Below are positions 53,315 through 63,550 of a stretch of DNA of 64,000 nucleotides, piece after piece. A program made the translations under genes and the position numbers. The first letter of the stretch is position 1; every line of letters starts with the position of its first letter. This stretch comes from Desulfallas sp. Bu1-1. Lineage in GTDB: Bacteria; Bacillota; Desulfotomaculia; Desulfotomaculales; Desulfallaceae. The DNA is taken from positions 372,001 through 436,000 of the forward strand of contig NZ_JADNRQ010000001.1 in NCBI RefSeq assembly GCF_015594625.1. Reading direction: 5' to 3'. Below the pieces are notes generated by a model. The model did no database searches and was not told the origin of the DNA. It was given only the letters and a program-made list of their open reading frames with translations.

Positions 53315-55135
53315 ATGATCAATAGAAATATATTTTTTGGTAATCGTATTCTGATTTTTGTTTCAACGCTGCTTGTGCTTACTGTACTGCTGACGGTATA
53401 CCTGATGAGCATCATTCGCAACAGCGAGCTTTCCCTGCTGGAGCACCAGAGGGCCCGGTTGAACCAGGCCGCTTATCTTTTTGACCAGAATTTGGAGGGA
53501 AGCTTGAAAGATTATCTAATTAAACAAAATATAAACCAGGGTAATCGCCAGGAGCAGGTAATCGCCCTGGGGGAATACGTCAACCGGGTGATCCGGGACG
53601 TCAACCGGGAATACCCGGAGGTGCACATCGGCCTTTATTATAAGGACCTGGACGTGTTTTATGACGGCACGCAGCGGTTCGGGGAAAACTATTCCCTGCG
53701 CCGCAAAAAAGCTTTCGATGCCGTGCTGCAGAGCAAAACGGCGTTGACGCAGAACCTGGGCGAGGAACAGGGCGGCGTGGTGGAAGTTTACAAGCCGTTG
53801 ACCAGAAACGGCCGGGTGGAGGGCGTGATCAGGTCGGCCGAATACCTGGGCGAAACCAGTTACTACGCCAAGCGCCGGGAAATCGAGTATACCGTCTATT
53901 CCATTATCGCGCTTGTAATTATAACGGGAATTTCCGGGGCCGTGTTGATCTTTCGTCAGCTGGTCAACCAGGTGGAAGAGATTAAAAACGGGGTTAAACT
54001 ACTGGAAAAAGACCTCAGCCAGACCCTGCCGCCGGCGCCGGGCGAACTGGGTGAAATCGTCGAAGCCATCAACGGCTTTGCCCATAAAATAGCCGATTTG
54101 AACCTGTATAACGAAACTATGCTGGCCTCAATAGACGACGCCATTCTGGTGGTGGATGTGAAAGGCCGGGTGATGATCGCCAACAACATGGCCCGCAGGC
54201 TGATGAACCTGCCCGGGGATTACCTGGACAGGGACTGCCGGGAGCTGTTGCCGGCCGGTTCGCCGTTTGTGGAGTTGATTCACAAAACCCTGGAGGAGAA
54301 GCATAATTATAAAGACCTGCATATTTCCTGGGCGAACAACGGCAACCACCATGTAATGGAATTGTTGATCAGCACGGCGGTGCTGGTAGGCGCCAAAGAA
54401 AGGCACATCGGGATGGTGTTGTTGTGCCGCGATATCACCGAGCGGATGCGCCTGAGGGAAAAGGCCCAGCGGCAGGAGCGCCTGGCTTCCCTGGGCAAGC
54501 TGGTGACCGGGGTGGCCCATGAAATCAGGAACCCCCTCACCTCCATCAGCGTGTATATCCAGCACTGGCAAAACCAGGGCGCGCCCAACCAGCGGGCACT
54601 GGCCACGATTCACCGGGAAGTGGCGCGGCTTGATGCCATCGTCGACCAGTTGCTTTATTTTGCCAAGCCGGCCGAGGCCAAGTTTATGCAAAAGGATATC
54701 AACGCCATTATTGAAGATGTCCTGGGATTTTTCAACGAAATCCACCAGGGTAAGTACAGCCTGATCAGGGATCTGGACCAGGCCGTTCCCCGGGTATGGA
54801 TCGACCCGGAACAGATTGAGCGGGTGCTGGTGAACATCATGTTCAACGCCATGCAGGCCATGCCGGAGGGCGGCACTATCACCGTTTCCACCGGTTATCG
54901 CGCGGACAGCGACATGGTTTACGTTTCCATATCCGACACCGGCTGCGGCATACCGCGGGAACACCTGAGCCATTTGTTCGACCCTTTTTACTCCACGCGC
55001 CCAAAGGGCACCGGGCTGGGCCTGGCCATTGCCCACGAAATCATCCAGGTGCACGGCGGGCATATCGAAGTTGACAGCGAGGTCGGGAAGGGCTCCAAGT
55101 TCACCTTTTATTTAAAAACCAGGGAGGATGTTTAA
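53315..55135 (+). CDS. Membrane sensor histidine kinase (AtoS-like)
   Basis: 606 aa from ATG 53315 (a GTG lies one codon before). Span ~13-35, an extracytoplasmic sensor ~36-190 (VHIGLYYKDLDVFYDG), a second span ~197-215, HAMP-like helix, PAS (~275-370), H-box VAHEIRNPLTSISVYIQHW, N-box NIMFNAMQAMPEG and GTGLGLAIAHEIIQ. NtrB/AtoS class, which pairs with sigma-54 activators. The activator gene begins one base after its stop. Confidence 0.92.
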   Translation: MINRNIFFGNRILIFVSTLLVLTVLLTVYLMSIIRNSELSLLEHQRARLNQAAYLFDQNLEGSLKDYLIKQNINQGNRQEQVIALGEYVNRVIRDVNREYPEVHIGLYYKDLDVFYDGTQRFGENYSLRRKKAFDAVLQSKTALTQNLGEEQGGVVEVYKPLTRNGRVEGVIRSAEYLGETSYYAKRREIEYTVYSIIALVIITGISGAVLIFRQLVNQVEEIKNGVKLLEKDLSQTLPPAPGELGEIVEAINGFAHKIADLNLYNETMLASIDDAILVVDVKGRVMIANNMARRLMNLPGDYLDRDCRELLPAGSPFVELIHKTLEEKHNYKDLHISWANNGNHHVMELLISTAVLVGAKERHIGMVLLCRDITERMRLREKAQRQERLASLGKLVTGVAHEIRNPLTSISVYIQHWQNQGAPNQRALATIHREVARLDAIVDQLLYFAKPAEAKFMQKDINAIIEDVLGFFNEIHQGKYSLIRDLDQAVPRVWIDPEQIERVLVNIMFNAMQAMPEGGTITVSTGYRADSDMVYVSISDTGCGIPREHLSHLFDPFYSTRPKGTGLGLAIAHEIIQVHGGHIEVDSEVGKGSKFTFYLKTREDV

Positions 55136-55136
55136 A

Positions 55137-56498
<1,362 letters not shown>

Positions 56499-56516
56499 GA
56501 AGGTTTACCCCGCACG

Positions 56517-57161
56517 CTAATGTTTACGGCTTTTTATCTGTTTTAAATGCCGGCTGGTTACTGTAATGAAATCGGCCATGGCCAGCGCCATCCGCCCGGC
56601 GATTTCTTCTTCTTCGTATTTGTCAAAGTCGAACAATATTTTAAACCGGTATTTGCCCGTGGCTTCAATGGTTTGTCTTTCCCGCTCGATTTTCAAGCCC
56701 AGTTGACGTTCGATATCTTCCTTTTCGGAGAGCATTGGAATAAAAATATTGTTTTTATGGCCGTCCATGACCAGCTCGACGGAAATCAGGTTTTTTCCGC
56801 TGTATCTACCCTTCCGGGGGGATGTTTTGCAAATCCGGTAATAAGTGTTATCGTCGAGGCTGGTCTTGATGCAACGGGAAGTGGCCTTGATACCCGGAAC
56901 ATTAAAGGAAACGCAGTTAATCCGGATATCCCGGTCCTGTAACAAAGCGCCCGCTTCGGCCACCACCCGGTCCAGCAGCTCGCCCAGGTCATTTTTTCTT
57001 TCGGCGCGGGATTTTCGGGCGGTCTTGACCGGCCGCAGTTTTCCCTTCAGCCATTTTTCAAACAACTCAAGCGCCCTGCGATTGTCATCCCCGGGCATTA
57101 CCTGGCTGATGAAGAGTTTCTTTTGCTGTTCAAAGGCGGAAACAAATTCCCTCTCTGTCAT
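56517..57161 (-). CDS. Hypothetical protein
   Basis: 214 aa. A helical, basic N-terminal half (LFEKWLKGKLRPVKTARKSR) and a mixed C-terminal half (YSGKNLISVELVMDG, GLKIERERQTIEATGKYRF). The C-terminal part vaguely resembles DUF4268-type nuclease-associated domains, but this is weak. Convergent with the response-regulator gene. Confidence 0.7.
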   Translation of the reverse strand: MTEREFVSAFEQQKKLFISQVMPGDDNRRALELFEKWLKGKLRPVKTARKSRAERKNDLGELLDRVVAEAGALLQDRDIRINCVSFNVPGIKATSRCIKTSLDDNTYYRICKTSPRKGRYSGKNLISVELVMDGHKNNIFIPMLSEKEDIERQLGLKIERERQTIEATGKYRFKILFDFDKYEEEEIAGRMALAMADFITVTSRHLKQIKSRKH

Positions 57162-57218
57162 AATTCCCCCTCCCTCTGCTCTTGGATTAAGGTCCGGGTA
57201 TATTTAATTCGCCCGTGT

Positions 57219-57410
57219 TTAACCGTGCAGTACTCCGGCCAGGATAAAGATCAGGGGCATGGCCAGAACAACCGCCGTGGCCAGAACGTTCCCCATGCCG
57301 TCGCCGGCATTGTTTTCCCGGGCCAACTCGATCTTGTGCATTTCGGCCTGGAAAAAAGGCTCCTCCAGGTTGTGCACCATCCACCTGTGTAATCTTTCAC
57401 CGGTTCGCAT
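57219..57410 (-). CDS. Small membrane protein, LHxWM family member 1
   Basis: 63 aa from ATG 57410 behind GGAGG. N-terminal MRTGERLHRWMVHNLEEP and FFQAEMHKIELARENN, then one membrane span (LATAVVLAMPLIFILAGV). The LH(R/K)WM...LE.PF...EM pattern recurs in the 56-aa protein at 57878. Function unknown. Confidence 0.65.
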   Translation of the reverse strand: MRTGERLHRWMVHNLEEPFFQAEMHKIELARENNAGDGMGNVLATAVVLAMPLIFILAGVLHG

Positions 57411-57877
57411 TGCTCTGGGCCTCCTTCGTATTTGGAGATGATGTAATTTAAGGTGCAAAGCGTGTGCCAGGCGCCGGGAAGGCTCAAAGGCGCGAAAAAT
57501 AAGGCTTCCGCTACCCGGCGCCGGGGGAGTTTTGACCATTATCTCATCACCCCTGACTTAATTTTGCACACCGCCGGGGGAAACGCCCTATTGACGGGTC
57601 AATGGCATAAACGGACCCTTGACCGGTATGGTGAGGCAGGCACCATGTTGTCTGAAAAATAATCGAAAGAGTCTGAAAATTATTGTTGGTGGTTATTAAA
57701 CTTAAGCAATGGTTTGTGAAGGTTTGTATTATTATAAAGCAAAACGGCCCGGGAACAGCTTGTGAAAATTTTACTTTCGAAAATTGGTAGTTCGCCGGCA
57801 AATGGTTTCGTATTTTACGGGGGAGAGTAAAATATATAAATAAATGCGGTCATGAACATAGGAAAGGGTGTTTTACG
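57411..57877. other. Intergenic region
   Basis: No gene supported; GC-rich to ~57610 and AT-rich after. It separates the divergent small genes. Confidence 0.4.
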
Positions 57878-58048
57878 ATGGTTGTGCTGAGAATGCTTCA
57901 TAAGTGGATGGAGAAACATCTGGAGCGACCATTTTACGCAATTGAAATGGAGCGGGCCGGAATTTTGCTTGAGGAAGCAAGGCCGGCCGGGAATGTTGCC
58001 CGCGGTAAAAGGCATAAAAAGGTAGTTCCCCTACGGGTCACTAAATAG
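57878..58048 (+). CDS. Small soluble protein, LHxWM family member 2
   Basis: 56 aa from ATG 57878, 9 bases after GGAAAGGG. MLHKWMEKHLERPFYAIEME matches the N-terminal part of the protein at 57219-57410, but a basic tail (RGKRHKKVVPLRVTK) replaces the membrane span. Unknown function. Confidence 0.65.
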   Translation: MVVLRMLHKWMEKHLERPFYAIEMERAGILLEEARPAGNVARGKRHKKVVPLRVTK

Positions 58049-58077
58049 CCCGGCAATAGAAATTAAGGAGGCGCATA

Positions 58078-58110
58078 TGGGATTTTATCCGATAGACAGT
58101 GGCACTTAGG
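58078..58110 (+). other. Ten-codon ORF with a strong ribosome site, possible leader peptide
   Basis: AAGGAGG precedes an ATG that encodes MGFYPIDSGT and stops exactly where the terminator stem begins. This looks like an attenuator leader but could be chance. Confidence 0.3.
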
Positions 58111-58155
58111 CCCCAGCCGTTCAGTTCGATACGGCCGGGGCCTGAGTGTTTTTTC
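58108..58155 (+). terminator. Strong terminator
   Basis: AGGCCCC-AGCCGT faces ACGGC-CGGGGCCT across ten bases; GAGTGTTTTTT follows. Confidence 0.8.
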
Positions 58156-58364
58156 GTATTTGCTAAAAATAATTTGCAATCCCTTATCTGCAGAGTGTTC
58201 CGGCGGGCTGCGTCTCAACTGATGTAAACCCGGGCAACGCTCATGTTTACTACCGGTTATATTATTCCAGGCATTTGCCGGCTCGCATAAAATTCCAATA
58301 GCCTGAAGCATTGATTTGCCGGCTCTGGGGCCGGTTTTGGGGTTTTTACGCGGTTTATATAATA

Positions 58365-58381
58365 CTGGCATTGTTTTTGCT
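58365..58381 (+). promoter_or_regulatory. Sigma-54 promoter of the acyl-CoA operon
   Basis: TGGCATTGTTTTTGCT: GG and GC ten bases apart. 193 bases before the carboxyltransferase start. A 12-base direct repeat (ATTTGCCGGCTC at 58273 and 58314) lies just upstream and could bind the activator. Confidence 0.85.
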
Positions 58382-58573
58382 CCTTATGTTCATCATTTAG
58401 CCGGCGCGTGAAGTTGCGGGAGGTGATATACCCTGGTTAATTGAGGCCCTTTGGGGAAACAGGGAAAACAATTGAATGGGGGTTAACCTTCCCAATAAAT
58501 GTCGAAAAATTCAAGCAAAACCGGGTGTAAAAAATATTTACACCGGTCAAGAAGAAAAACGGGGGATGAGAGC

Positions 58574-60121
58574 ATGAGTGATAAAGATTTGAAGGCCCTT
58601 GACCTGGAGTTGAAGGAAAAGGAAACGGTGATTAAAAAGGGCGGAGCGCCCAAGTACCACGAAAGCAACGCCAAAAAAGGCAAAATGTTTGCCCGGGAAA
58701 GGCTGGAGCTGTTACTGGACCCAGGTTCCATTGTGGCCGAGGACGGATTGTGGGCCAATAACCTGGCGGACGGGCTGCCGGCGGACGGTGTGGTAACGGT
58801 GGTGGGCAAAATTCACGGCCGCACTGTCTGCGTAATGGCCAATGACTCCACGGTGAAGGCCGGGTCCTGGGGCTGGCGCACGGTGGAAAAGATCATCCGC
58901 ATCCAGGAGACCGCCATGAACATGAAGGTGCCCATGCTCTACCTGGTGGACTCGGCCGGGGCCAGGATTACCGACCAGATTGAAATGTTCCCGGGCCGGC
59001 GGGGCGCGGGCCGCATTTTTTATAACGAGGTGAAAATGTCCGGCATGGTTCCGCAAATCTGCCTGCTGTTCGGTCCTTCCGCGGCGGGCGGGGCTTATAT
59101 CCCGGCTTTCTGCGACGTGGTGTTCATGGTGGACGGCAACGCCAGCATGTACCTGGGCTCGCCCCGGATGGCCGAAATGGTGATCTTTGAAAAGGTAACC
59201 CTGGAGGAAATGGGCGGCGCCAGGATGCATTGCACCGTCAGCGGCTGCGGTGACCTTCTGGCGGCCACCGAAAGGGAAGCCATTGAGGCCTGCCGCCGGT
59301 ATCTCACCTACATGCCGCAGAATTACAAGGAGAGGGTGCCTCTGGTGGAGGCGCTGCCGCCCGCGGAAGGCCCCGGTATTGAAGACATCGTACCGGTTGA
59401 GGAAAACCAGGCTTTTGATATGTACGAGGTGATCAACCGGATCATTGACCGGGACAGCTGGTTTGAGATTAAAAAATTGTTCGCGCCGGAGCTGATCACC
59501 GGTTTCGCCCGCATCGGCGGCCGGGCGGTGGGCATCCTGGCCAACCAGTCCCTGGTCAAGGGCGGGGTGTTGTTCGTCGACTCGGCGGATAAGGGCGCCC
59601 GGTTTATGAACCTGTGCGACGCTTTCAATATCCCCCTCCTGTTCCTGATGGACGTGCCGGGGTTTATGATCGGGTCGGCGGTGGAGCGCCAGGGGATTAT
59701 CCGGCACGGGGCCAAGATGATTTCGGCCATGTCCGAGGCCACGGTGCCCAAGGTGTCCGTGGTGGTGCGCAAGGCTTACGGCGCCGGGCTTTACGCCATG
59801 TGCGGGCCCGCCTTCGAGCCCGACTGCTGCATGGCCCTGCCCACCGCCATGATCGCCGTGATGGGTCCACAGGCGGCGGTGAACGCCGTGTATGAAAACA
59901 AGATTATGGCCCTGCCTCCCGAAGAAAGGCCCGCCTTTGTGCAACAGAAACGGGAGGAATACGCCAGGGATGTGGATATCTACCGGCTGGCCTCGGAGCT
60001 GGTGGTGGATCACGTAGTCAGCGGCGCGGAACTGCGGGACGAACTGATCAAACGGTTTGCGCTGTACGAGTCCAAGGCGAAGGTGTTCACCGAGCGCAAG
60101 CACCCGGTTTACCCGGTTTAG
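58574..60121 (+). CDS. Acyl-CoA carboxylase, carboxyltransferase (beta) subunit
   Basis: 515 aa from ATG 58574 (an earlier in-frame ATG at 58499 lacks a good site and would add an atypical basic leader). Both crotonase-fold halves are present: PMLYLVDSAGARITDQ with FGPSAAGGAYIPAFCD, then LLFLMDVPGFMIGS with VVVRKAYGAGLYAMCGPAF. It moves CO2 from biotin to an acyl-CoA. With a hydratase and HMG-CoA lyase-like genes following, 3-methylcrotonyl-CoA is the likely substrate; the family also covers propionyl- and geranyl-CoA enzymes. No biotin carboxylase gene in view. Confidence 0.93.
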   Translation: MSDKDLKALDLELKEKETVIKKGGAPKYHESNAKKGKMFARERLELLLDPGSIVAEDGLWANNLADGLPADGVVTVVGKIHGRTVCVMANDSTVKAGSWGWRTVEKIIRIQETAMNMKVPMLYLVDSAGARITDQIEMFPGRRGAGRIFYNEVKMSGMVPQICLLFGPSAAGGAYIPAFCDVVFMVDGNASMYLGSPRMAEMVIFEKVTLEEMGGARMHCTVSGCGDLLAATEREAIEACRRYLTYMPQNYKERVPLVEALPPAEGPGIEDIVPVEENQAFDMYEVINRIIDRDSWFEIKKLFAPELITGFARIGGRAVGILANQSLVKGGVLFVDSADKGARFMNLCDAFNIPLLFLMDVPGFMIGSAVERQGIIRHGAKMISAMSEATVPKVSVVVRKAYGAGLYAMCGPAFEPDCCMALPTAMIAVMGPQAAVNAVYENKIMALPPEERPAFVQQKREEYARDVDIYRLASELVVDHVVSGAELRDELIKRFALYESKAKVFTERKHPVYPV

Positions 60122-60195
60122 TCGCCGGTGGCCGGCATCACTAATACATGGCTCATTAAAGTTATTGAAACACTGTTTGAAGGGAGTGATGATGA

Positions 60196-60978
60196 ATGGA
60201 ATACGAGAATATCAAGCTGGCCCGGGAAGGGCACATCGCCATTATGGCCTTTAACCGGCCCCAGGCCATGAACGCCCTGAGCACCCAAACCGCCCGGGAA
60301 ATACTGGCCGCCCTGGAGGAACTGGAACAGGACGACGAGGTGTTCGCCGCGGTGTTGACCGCCGAGGGCGACCGCGCCTTTTGCGTGGGGGCCGACCTCA
60401 AGGAACGAAAAACCATGACCCGGGAGGAAATGAAAAAGCAGCGGGCCCTGTTTGTGCGCGCGTTTACCGCGGTGGCGGAATTCCCCAAGCCGCTGGTGGC
60501 GGCGGTGAACGGGTTCGCCCTGGGGGGCGGTTGCGAGTTCGCCCTGGGCTGTGATTTTATCATCGCCGCGGAAAACGCCTCCTTCGGGCTGCCCGAGGTG
60601 GGCCTGGCCATTATCCCGGGAGGCGGCGGCACCCAGTTATTACCCCGGGTGATCGGGCGCAACCGGGCCAAGGAATTGATCTTCACCGGGCGGCGCATCA
60701 GCGCCCGGGAGGCCTTTGAACTGGGGCTGGTGAACCATGTCGTGCCGGCCGACCAGCTCATGGCCAAAACCATGGACATTATGCGTGAAATCACTAAAAA
60801 CGGCCCTATTGCCCTGCAGCAGGCCAAGCGCGCCATCAACCTGGGGGTGGAACTGGAACTGCACACCGCCCTGGCCCTGGAAGCCGAGTGTTACAACGTA
60901 TGCCTGGCCACCGGGGACCGGGACGAGGGTCTCCGGGCCTTCAACGAAAAACGCAGGCCGGTATACAGGGGAAGATAA
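60196..60978 (+). CDS. Enoyl-CoA hydratase/isomerase family (likely methylglutaconyl-CoA hydratase)
   Basis: 260 aa. FNRPQAMNALSTQT, the oxyanion-hole FCVGADLKER and NGFALGGGCEFALGCDFIIA, and a glutamate-bearing FGLPEVGLAIIPGGGGTQ are intact, with both catalytic glutamates apparently present. Adds water to a 2-enoyl-CoA. Second gene of the operon; context suggests 3-methylglutaconyl-CoA as substrate, giving HMG-CoA. Confidence 0.92.
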   Translation: MEYENIKLAREGHIAIMAFNRPQAMNALSTQTAREILAALEELEQDDEVFAAVLTAEGDRAFCVGADLKERKTMTREEMKKQRALFVRAFTAVAEFPKPLVAAVNGFALGGGCEFALGCDFIIAAENASFGLPEVGLAIIPGGGGTQLLPRVIGRNRAKELIFTGRRISAREAFELGLVNHVVPADQLMAKTMDIMREITKNGPIALQQAKRAINLGVELELHTALALEAECYNVCLATGDRDEGLRAFNEKRRPVYRGR

Positions 60979-61018
60979 ATCCGGTTTAAGCTTGACCCCA
61001 ATCAAGGAGGGAGAATAT

Positions 61019-62035
61019 ATGTTTGAGCTGAAATACCCCAAGAAGGTAAGAATTGGTGAAATTACGGTGCGGGACGGTTTTCAACACGAGGAAAAAACCA
61101 TACCCACCAGGGCCAAGCTTTGGGTACTGGAAGAATTGATTCTGGCCGGGTTCAAGGAGATTGAAGTCACCAACCTGGGCAACCCCCGGGGGATGCCCCA
61201 GTTTGCCGACGCCGACGAGCTGTTTAAACTGCTGTACAGTTCCAAGCGGGTCAAGGATAAGCTGCCGGAAATCGAGCTGACCGCCATCACCATCAGGGAA
61301 AAGGCGGTGGACCGGGCCATCGAGTTGAAGCAAAAGGGCTACGGTCCCACCAGGATTTTGCAGATGGTGTCCACGTCGGAATCGCACCAGTACAAAAATT
61401 CCGGCCTGGACCACAAGGGCTACTGGAAAATGACCGAAGAGTGCATTAAAAAGGCCCACGACGCCGGAATCAAGGTAAACGGCACCGTCAGCACCATCTG
61501 GGGGTGCCCCATCGAGGGACCCACCGAGTTGAAAAAGGCGGTGGAGTTCACCAAAAGGTACCTGGAAATCGGTGCCGATGACATCGAGCACGCCGACCAC
61601 GACGGCTCGGCGCCGCCCAACAAGGTTTACGAGTACTTTTCCATGATCCTGGACGCCCTCCCCAACCCCGACCTGCACGTGGCCCATTTCCATGTCACCC
61701 GGGGGTGGGGCCTGGCCAACGTGCTGGCGGCGCTGCAGGCCGGCATTACCCGGTTTGAGAGCACCATGGGCGGCATCGGCGGCCAGCCGGCCAATTTTGT
61801 GGACGGGTCGCCCGTCGCCGGGACCGGTTCGTATTACTACCAGGACCCCAACATTGTCGGGCTGGTGTCCACGGAGGACCTGGTGGTGATGCTGGACGAA
61901 ATGGGTATCGACACCGGTGTTGACGTCGACCGGGTACTGGAGATCGGCCGGATGATGGAGAAAATTATCGGGCGCCGCCTGCGCAGCGAGTGTATCAAGA
62001 CCGGCCGCATTCCCAAGGGGCCGACGGGATTCTGA
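61019..62035 (+). CDS. DRE-TIM lyase, HMG-CoA lyase-like (divergent)
   Basis: 338 aa from ATG 61019 after AAGGAGGG. TIM-barrel of the HMGL family: IGEITVRDGFQHEEKTIPT, EVTNLGNPRGMPQFADADEL, DDIEHADHDGSAPPNKVYEY, HVAHFHVTRGWGLANVLAAL and GGIGGQPANFVDGSPVAG. The usual DGLQNE is DGFQHEE, and it is longer than HMG-CoA lyase (about 300). Probably a C-C lyase on a related acid-CoA; exact reaction unknown. It lies just before a standard HMG-CoA lyase gene. Confidence 0.85.
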   Translation: MFELKYPKKVRIGEITVRDGFQHEEKTIPTRAKLWVLEELILAGFKEIEVTNLGNPRGMPQFADADELFKLLYSSKRVKDKLPEIELTAITIREKAVDRAIELKQKGYGPTRILQMVSTSESHQYKNSGLDHKGYWKMTEECIKKAHDAGIKVNGTVSTIWGCPIEGPTELKKAVEFTKRYLEIGADDIEHADHDGSAPPNKVYEYFSMILDALPNPDLHVAHFHVTRGWGLANVLAALQAGITRFESTMGGIGGQPANFVDGSPVAGTGSYYYQDPNIVGLVSTEDLVVMLDEMGIDTGVDVDRVLEIGRMMEKIIGRRLRSECIKTGRIPKGPTGF

Positions 62036-62087
62036 GCGGAACCCGGCCGTCGTAGCCCAATATTTTGGGAGACAGGAGGGGGGATAT

Positions 62088-62951
62088 TTGCGCTGGCCGG
62101 AAAGGGTGCTGGTCCGCGAGGTGGGCCCCAGGGACGGGCTGCAAAATGAAAAAGCCATCCTGCCCGCGGAAACAAAAATCACCCTGATCAGGCGGCTGAT
62201 CAGGGCGGGAATTACGGCCATCGAGGCCACTTCGTTCGTTCATCCCCGGGCGGTGCCCCAGTTGAGCGACGCCGAGACCGTATTGGAGGGTATCGGTGAC
62301 CCCGGCCCCGGGGTGACCATCAGCGCCCTGGTGGGTAATGTCAGGGGGATGCAGCGGGCCATCGCGGCTTCCCACACCTGCCTGCGGGAGATTGTGGTGG
62401 TGGTTTCGGCCAGCGAGGCCCATAACCGGGCCAATTTAAACAGGACGGTGGGGGATTCCCTGACGGAACTGGGGGAAATCCGTCGCCTGGCCGGGGAGAG
62501 GTTCAAGGTGCGGGGCGCAATCGCAACCGCCTTTGGCTGTCCTTACCAGGGAAAAATCAGTTTTGCCGAGGTGGCCAGGGTCGCTGAGGGTATGCTGGCG
62601 GAGGGAATCGATGAAATAACGCTGGCCGACACAGCGGCCGCGGGCAATCCCCGGCAGGTTTACGAGCTTGTACGGGAAACCGTGTCACGTTACCCGGAAG
62701 TCACCTGGGCGCTACACCTGCACGAAACCCGTGGCCCGGGGCCGGTCAACGCCGTAATGGGCATTATGGCGGGGGTGCACGTGCTGGAAAGTTCCGTGGG
62801 TGGACTGGGCGGATGCCCCTTCATACCCGGCGCAACGGGTAATATATCCACCGAAGAACTGGTGCGGATGCTGCACGGGATGGGTATTGAAACGGGTATT
62901 GATTTGCGCCTGCTGCTCCAGTGTGCCGAATATATTAAAGAGTTATTATAG
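62088..62951 (+). CDS. mvaB: HMG-CoA lyase
   Basis: 287 aa; TTG start behind GGAGGGGG. VREVGPRDGLQNEKAILPAETK, the FVHPRAVPQLSDAE and AFGCPYQG segments, and ALHLHETRGPGPVNAVMGI with the GGLGGCPFIPGATGN cysteine loop are typical of HMG-CoA lyase, which splits HMG-CoA to acetyl-CoA and acetoacetate. Last gene of the sigma-54 operon. Confidence 0.93.
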   Translation: MRWPERVLVREVGPRDGLQNEKAILPAETKITLIRRLIRAGITAIEATSFVHPRAVPQLSDAETVLEGIGDPGPGVTISALVGNVRGMQRAIAASHTCLREIVVVVSASEAHNRANLNRTVGDSLTELGEIRRLAGERFKVRGAIATAFGCPYQGKISFAEVARVAEGMLAEGIDEITLADTAAAGNPRQVYELVRETVSRYPEVTWALHLHETRGPGPVNAVMGIMAGVHVLESSVGGLGGCPFIPGATGNISTEELVRMLHGMGIETGIDLRLLLQCAEYIKELL

Positions 62952-63038
62952 ATTGGTTTCCGAATATCTTTTATAAAAATTCAACTTTGTAAAATTTGCT
63001 ATGGACGTAACAGTTAGGGTTTTGTACAATTAAATTAA

Positions 63039-63076
63039 CCGGTCAATTATGACCGGAATAAGGGGGACGTCCCCTT
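63039..63076. repeat. Two adjacent palindromes before the ferredoxin gene
   Basis: CCGGTC/GACCGG (63039-63056) and AAGGGG/CCCCTT around GACGT (63060-63076). Either could be a regulator site or end the previous operon. Confidence 0.5.
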
Positions 63077-63106
63077 GAATTTTTGAGGGAGAGGGAGGCA
63101 AAAAAA

Positions 63107-63295
63107 ATGTTCAAGGTTGAAATCGACACCGATAAGTGCCAAGGTTGCGGCGAGTGCGTGGACAACTGCCCGGCTTCCATTCTGGAAATGGACGGCGACA
63201 AGGCTAAAGTTGCCGGCGACCTTGAAGACTGCCTGGGCTGTGAAACCTGCGTCAGCGTTTGCCCCAACGAAGCGGTTACTGTAACCGAATCTTAA
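63107..63295 (+). CDS. 2[4Fe-4S] ferredoxin
   Basis: 62 aa from ATG 63107 behind GAGGGAGG. CQGCGECVDNCPASIL and CLGCETCVSVCPNEAV bind two clusters. Clostridial-type electron carrier, suited to serve AOR and oxidoreductases here. Confidence 0.95.
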   Translation: MFKVEIDTDKCQGCGECVDNCPASILEMDGDKAKVAGDLEDCLGCETCVSVCPNEAVTVTES

Positions 63296-63327
63296 TTGTA
63301 AAATATAAACGCTTTATTTTTACTTCG

Positions 63328-63360
63328 CCCATATCCGGTCGGGATGTGGGTTTTTTATTT
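63328..63360 (+). terminator. Ferredoxin terminator
   Basis: CCCATATCC-GGTC-GGGATGTGGG stem and a long T-run. Confidence 0.8.
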
Positions 63361-63550
63361 TTCCTTACAACGATTACCGCCATGGCCACGGAACTGTTTA
63401 CGGTGTGCAGTTTTAAACCGTTCTGGTTTAGCGGAAGTTGTCAAGCAGATTTTTGTCGAGGCCATTAAAAAATGAAGTCATGAAGCGACATTATCTCCCG
63501 TTGTTGCTTGCCCCCAAAATGCTTATCATATTTTTACGGAGGTGAACAAT

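Noticed and set aside
58063-58371. 102-codon minus-strand frame before the carboxyltransferase operon
   Set aside because: It overlaps a terminator and the sigma-54 promoter on the other strand and has no protein features.
58712-60103. 463-codon minus-strand frame opposite the carboxyltransferase
   Set aside because: His/Gly/Val-rich product typical of antisense frames in GC-rich genes.
60986-62230. 414-codon minus-strand frame opposite both DRE-TIM lyases
   Set aside because: Antisense to two clear enzymes, with skewed composition.
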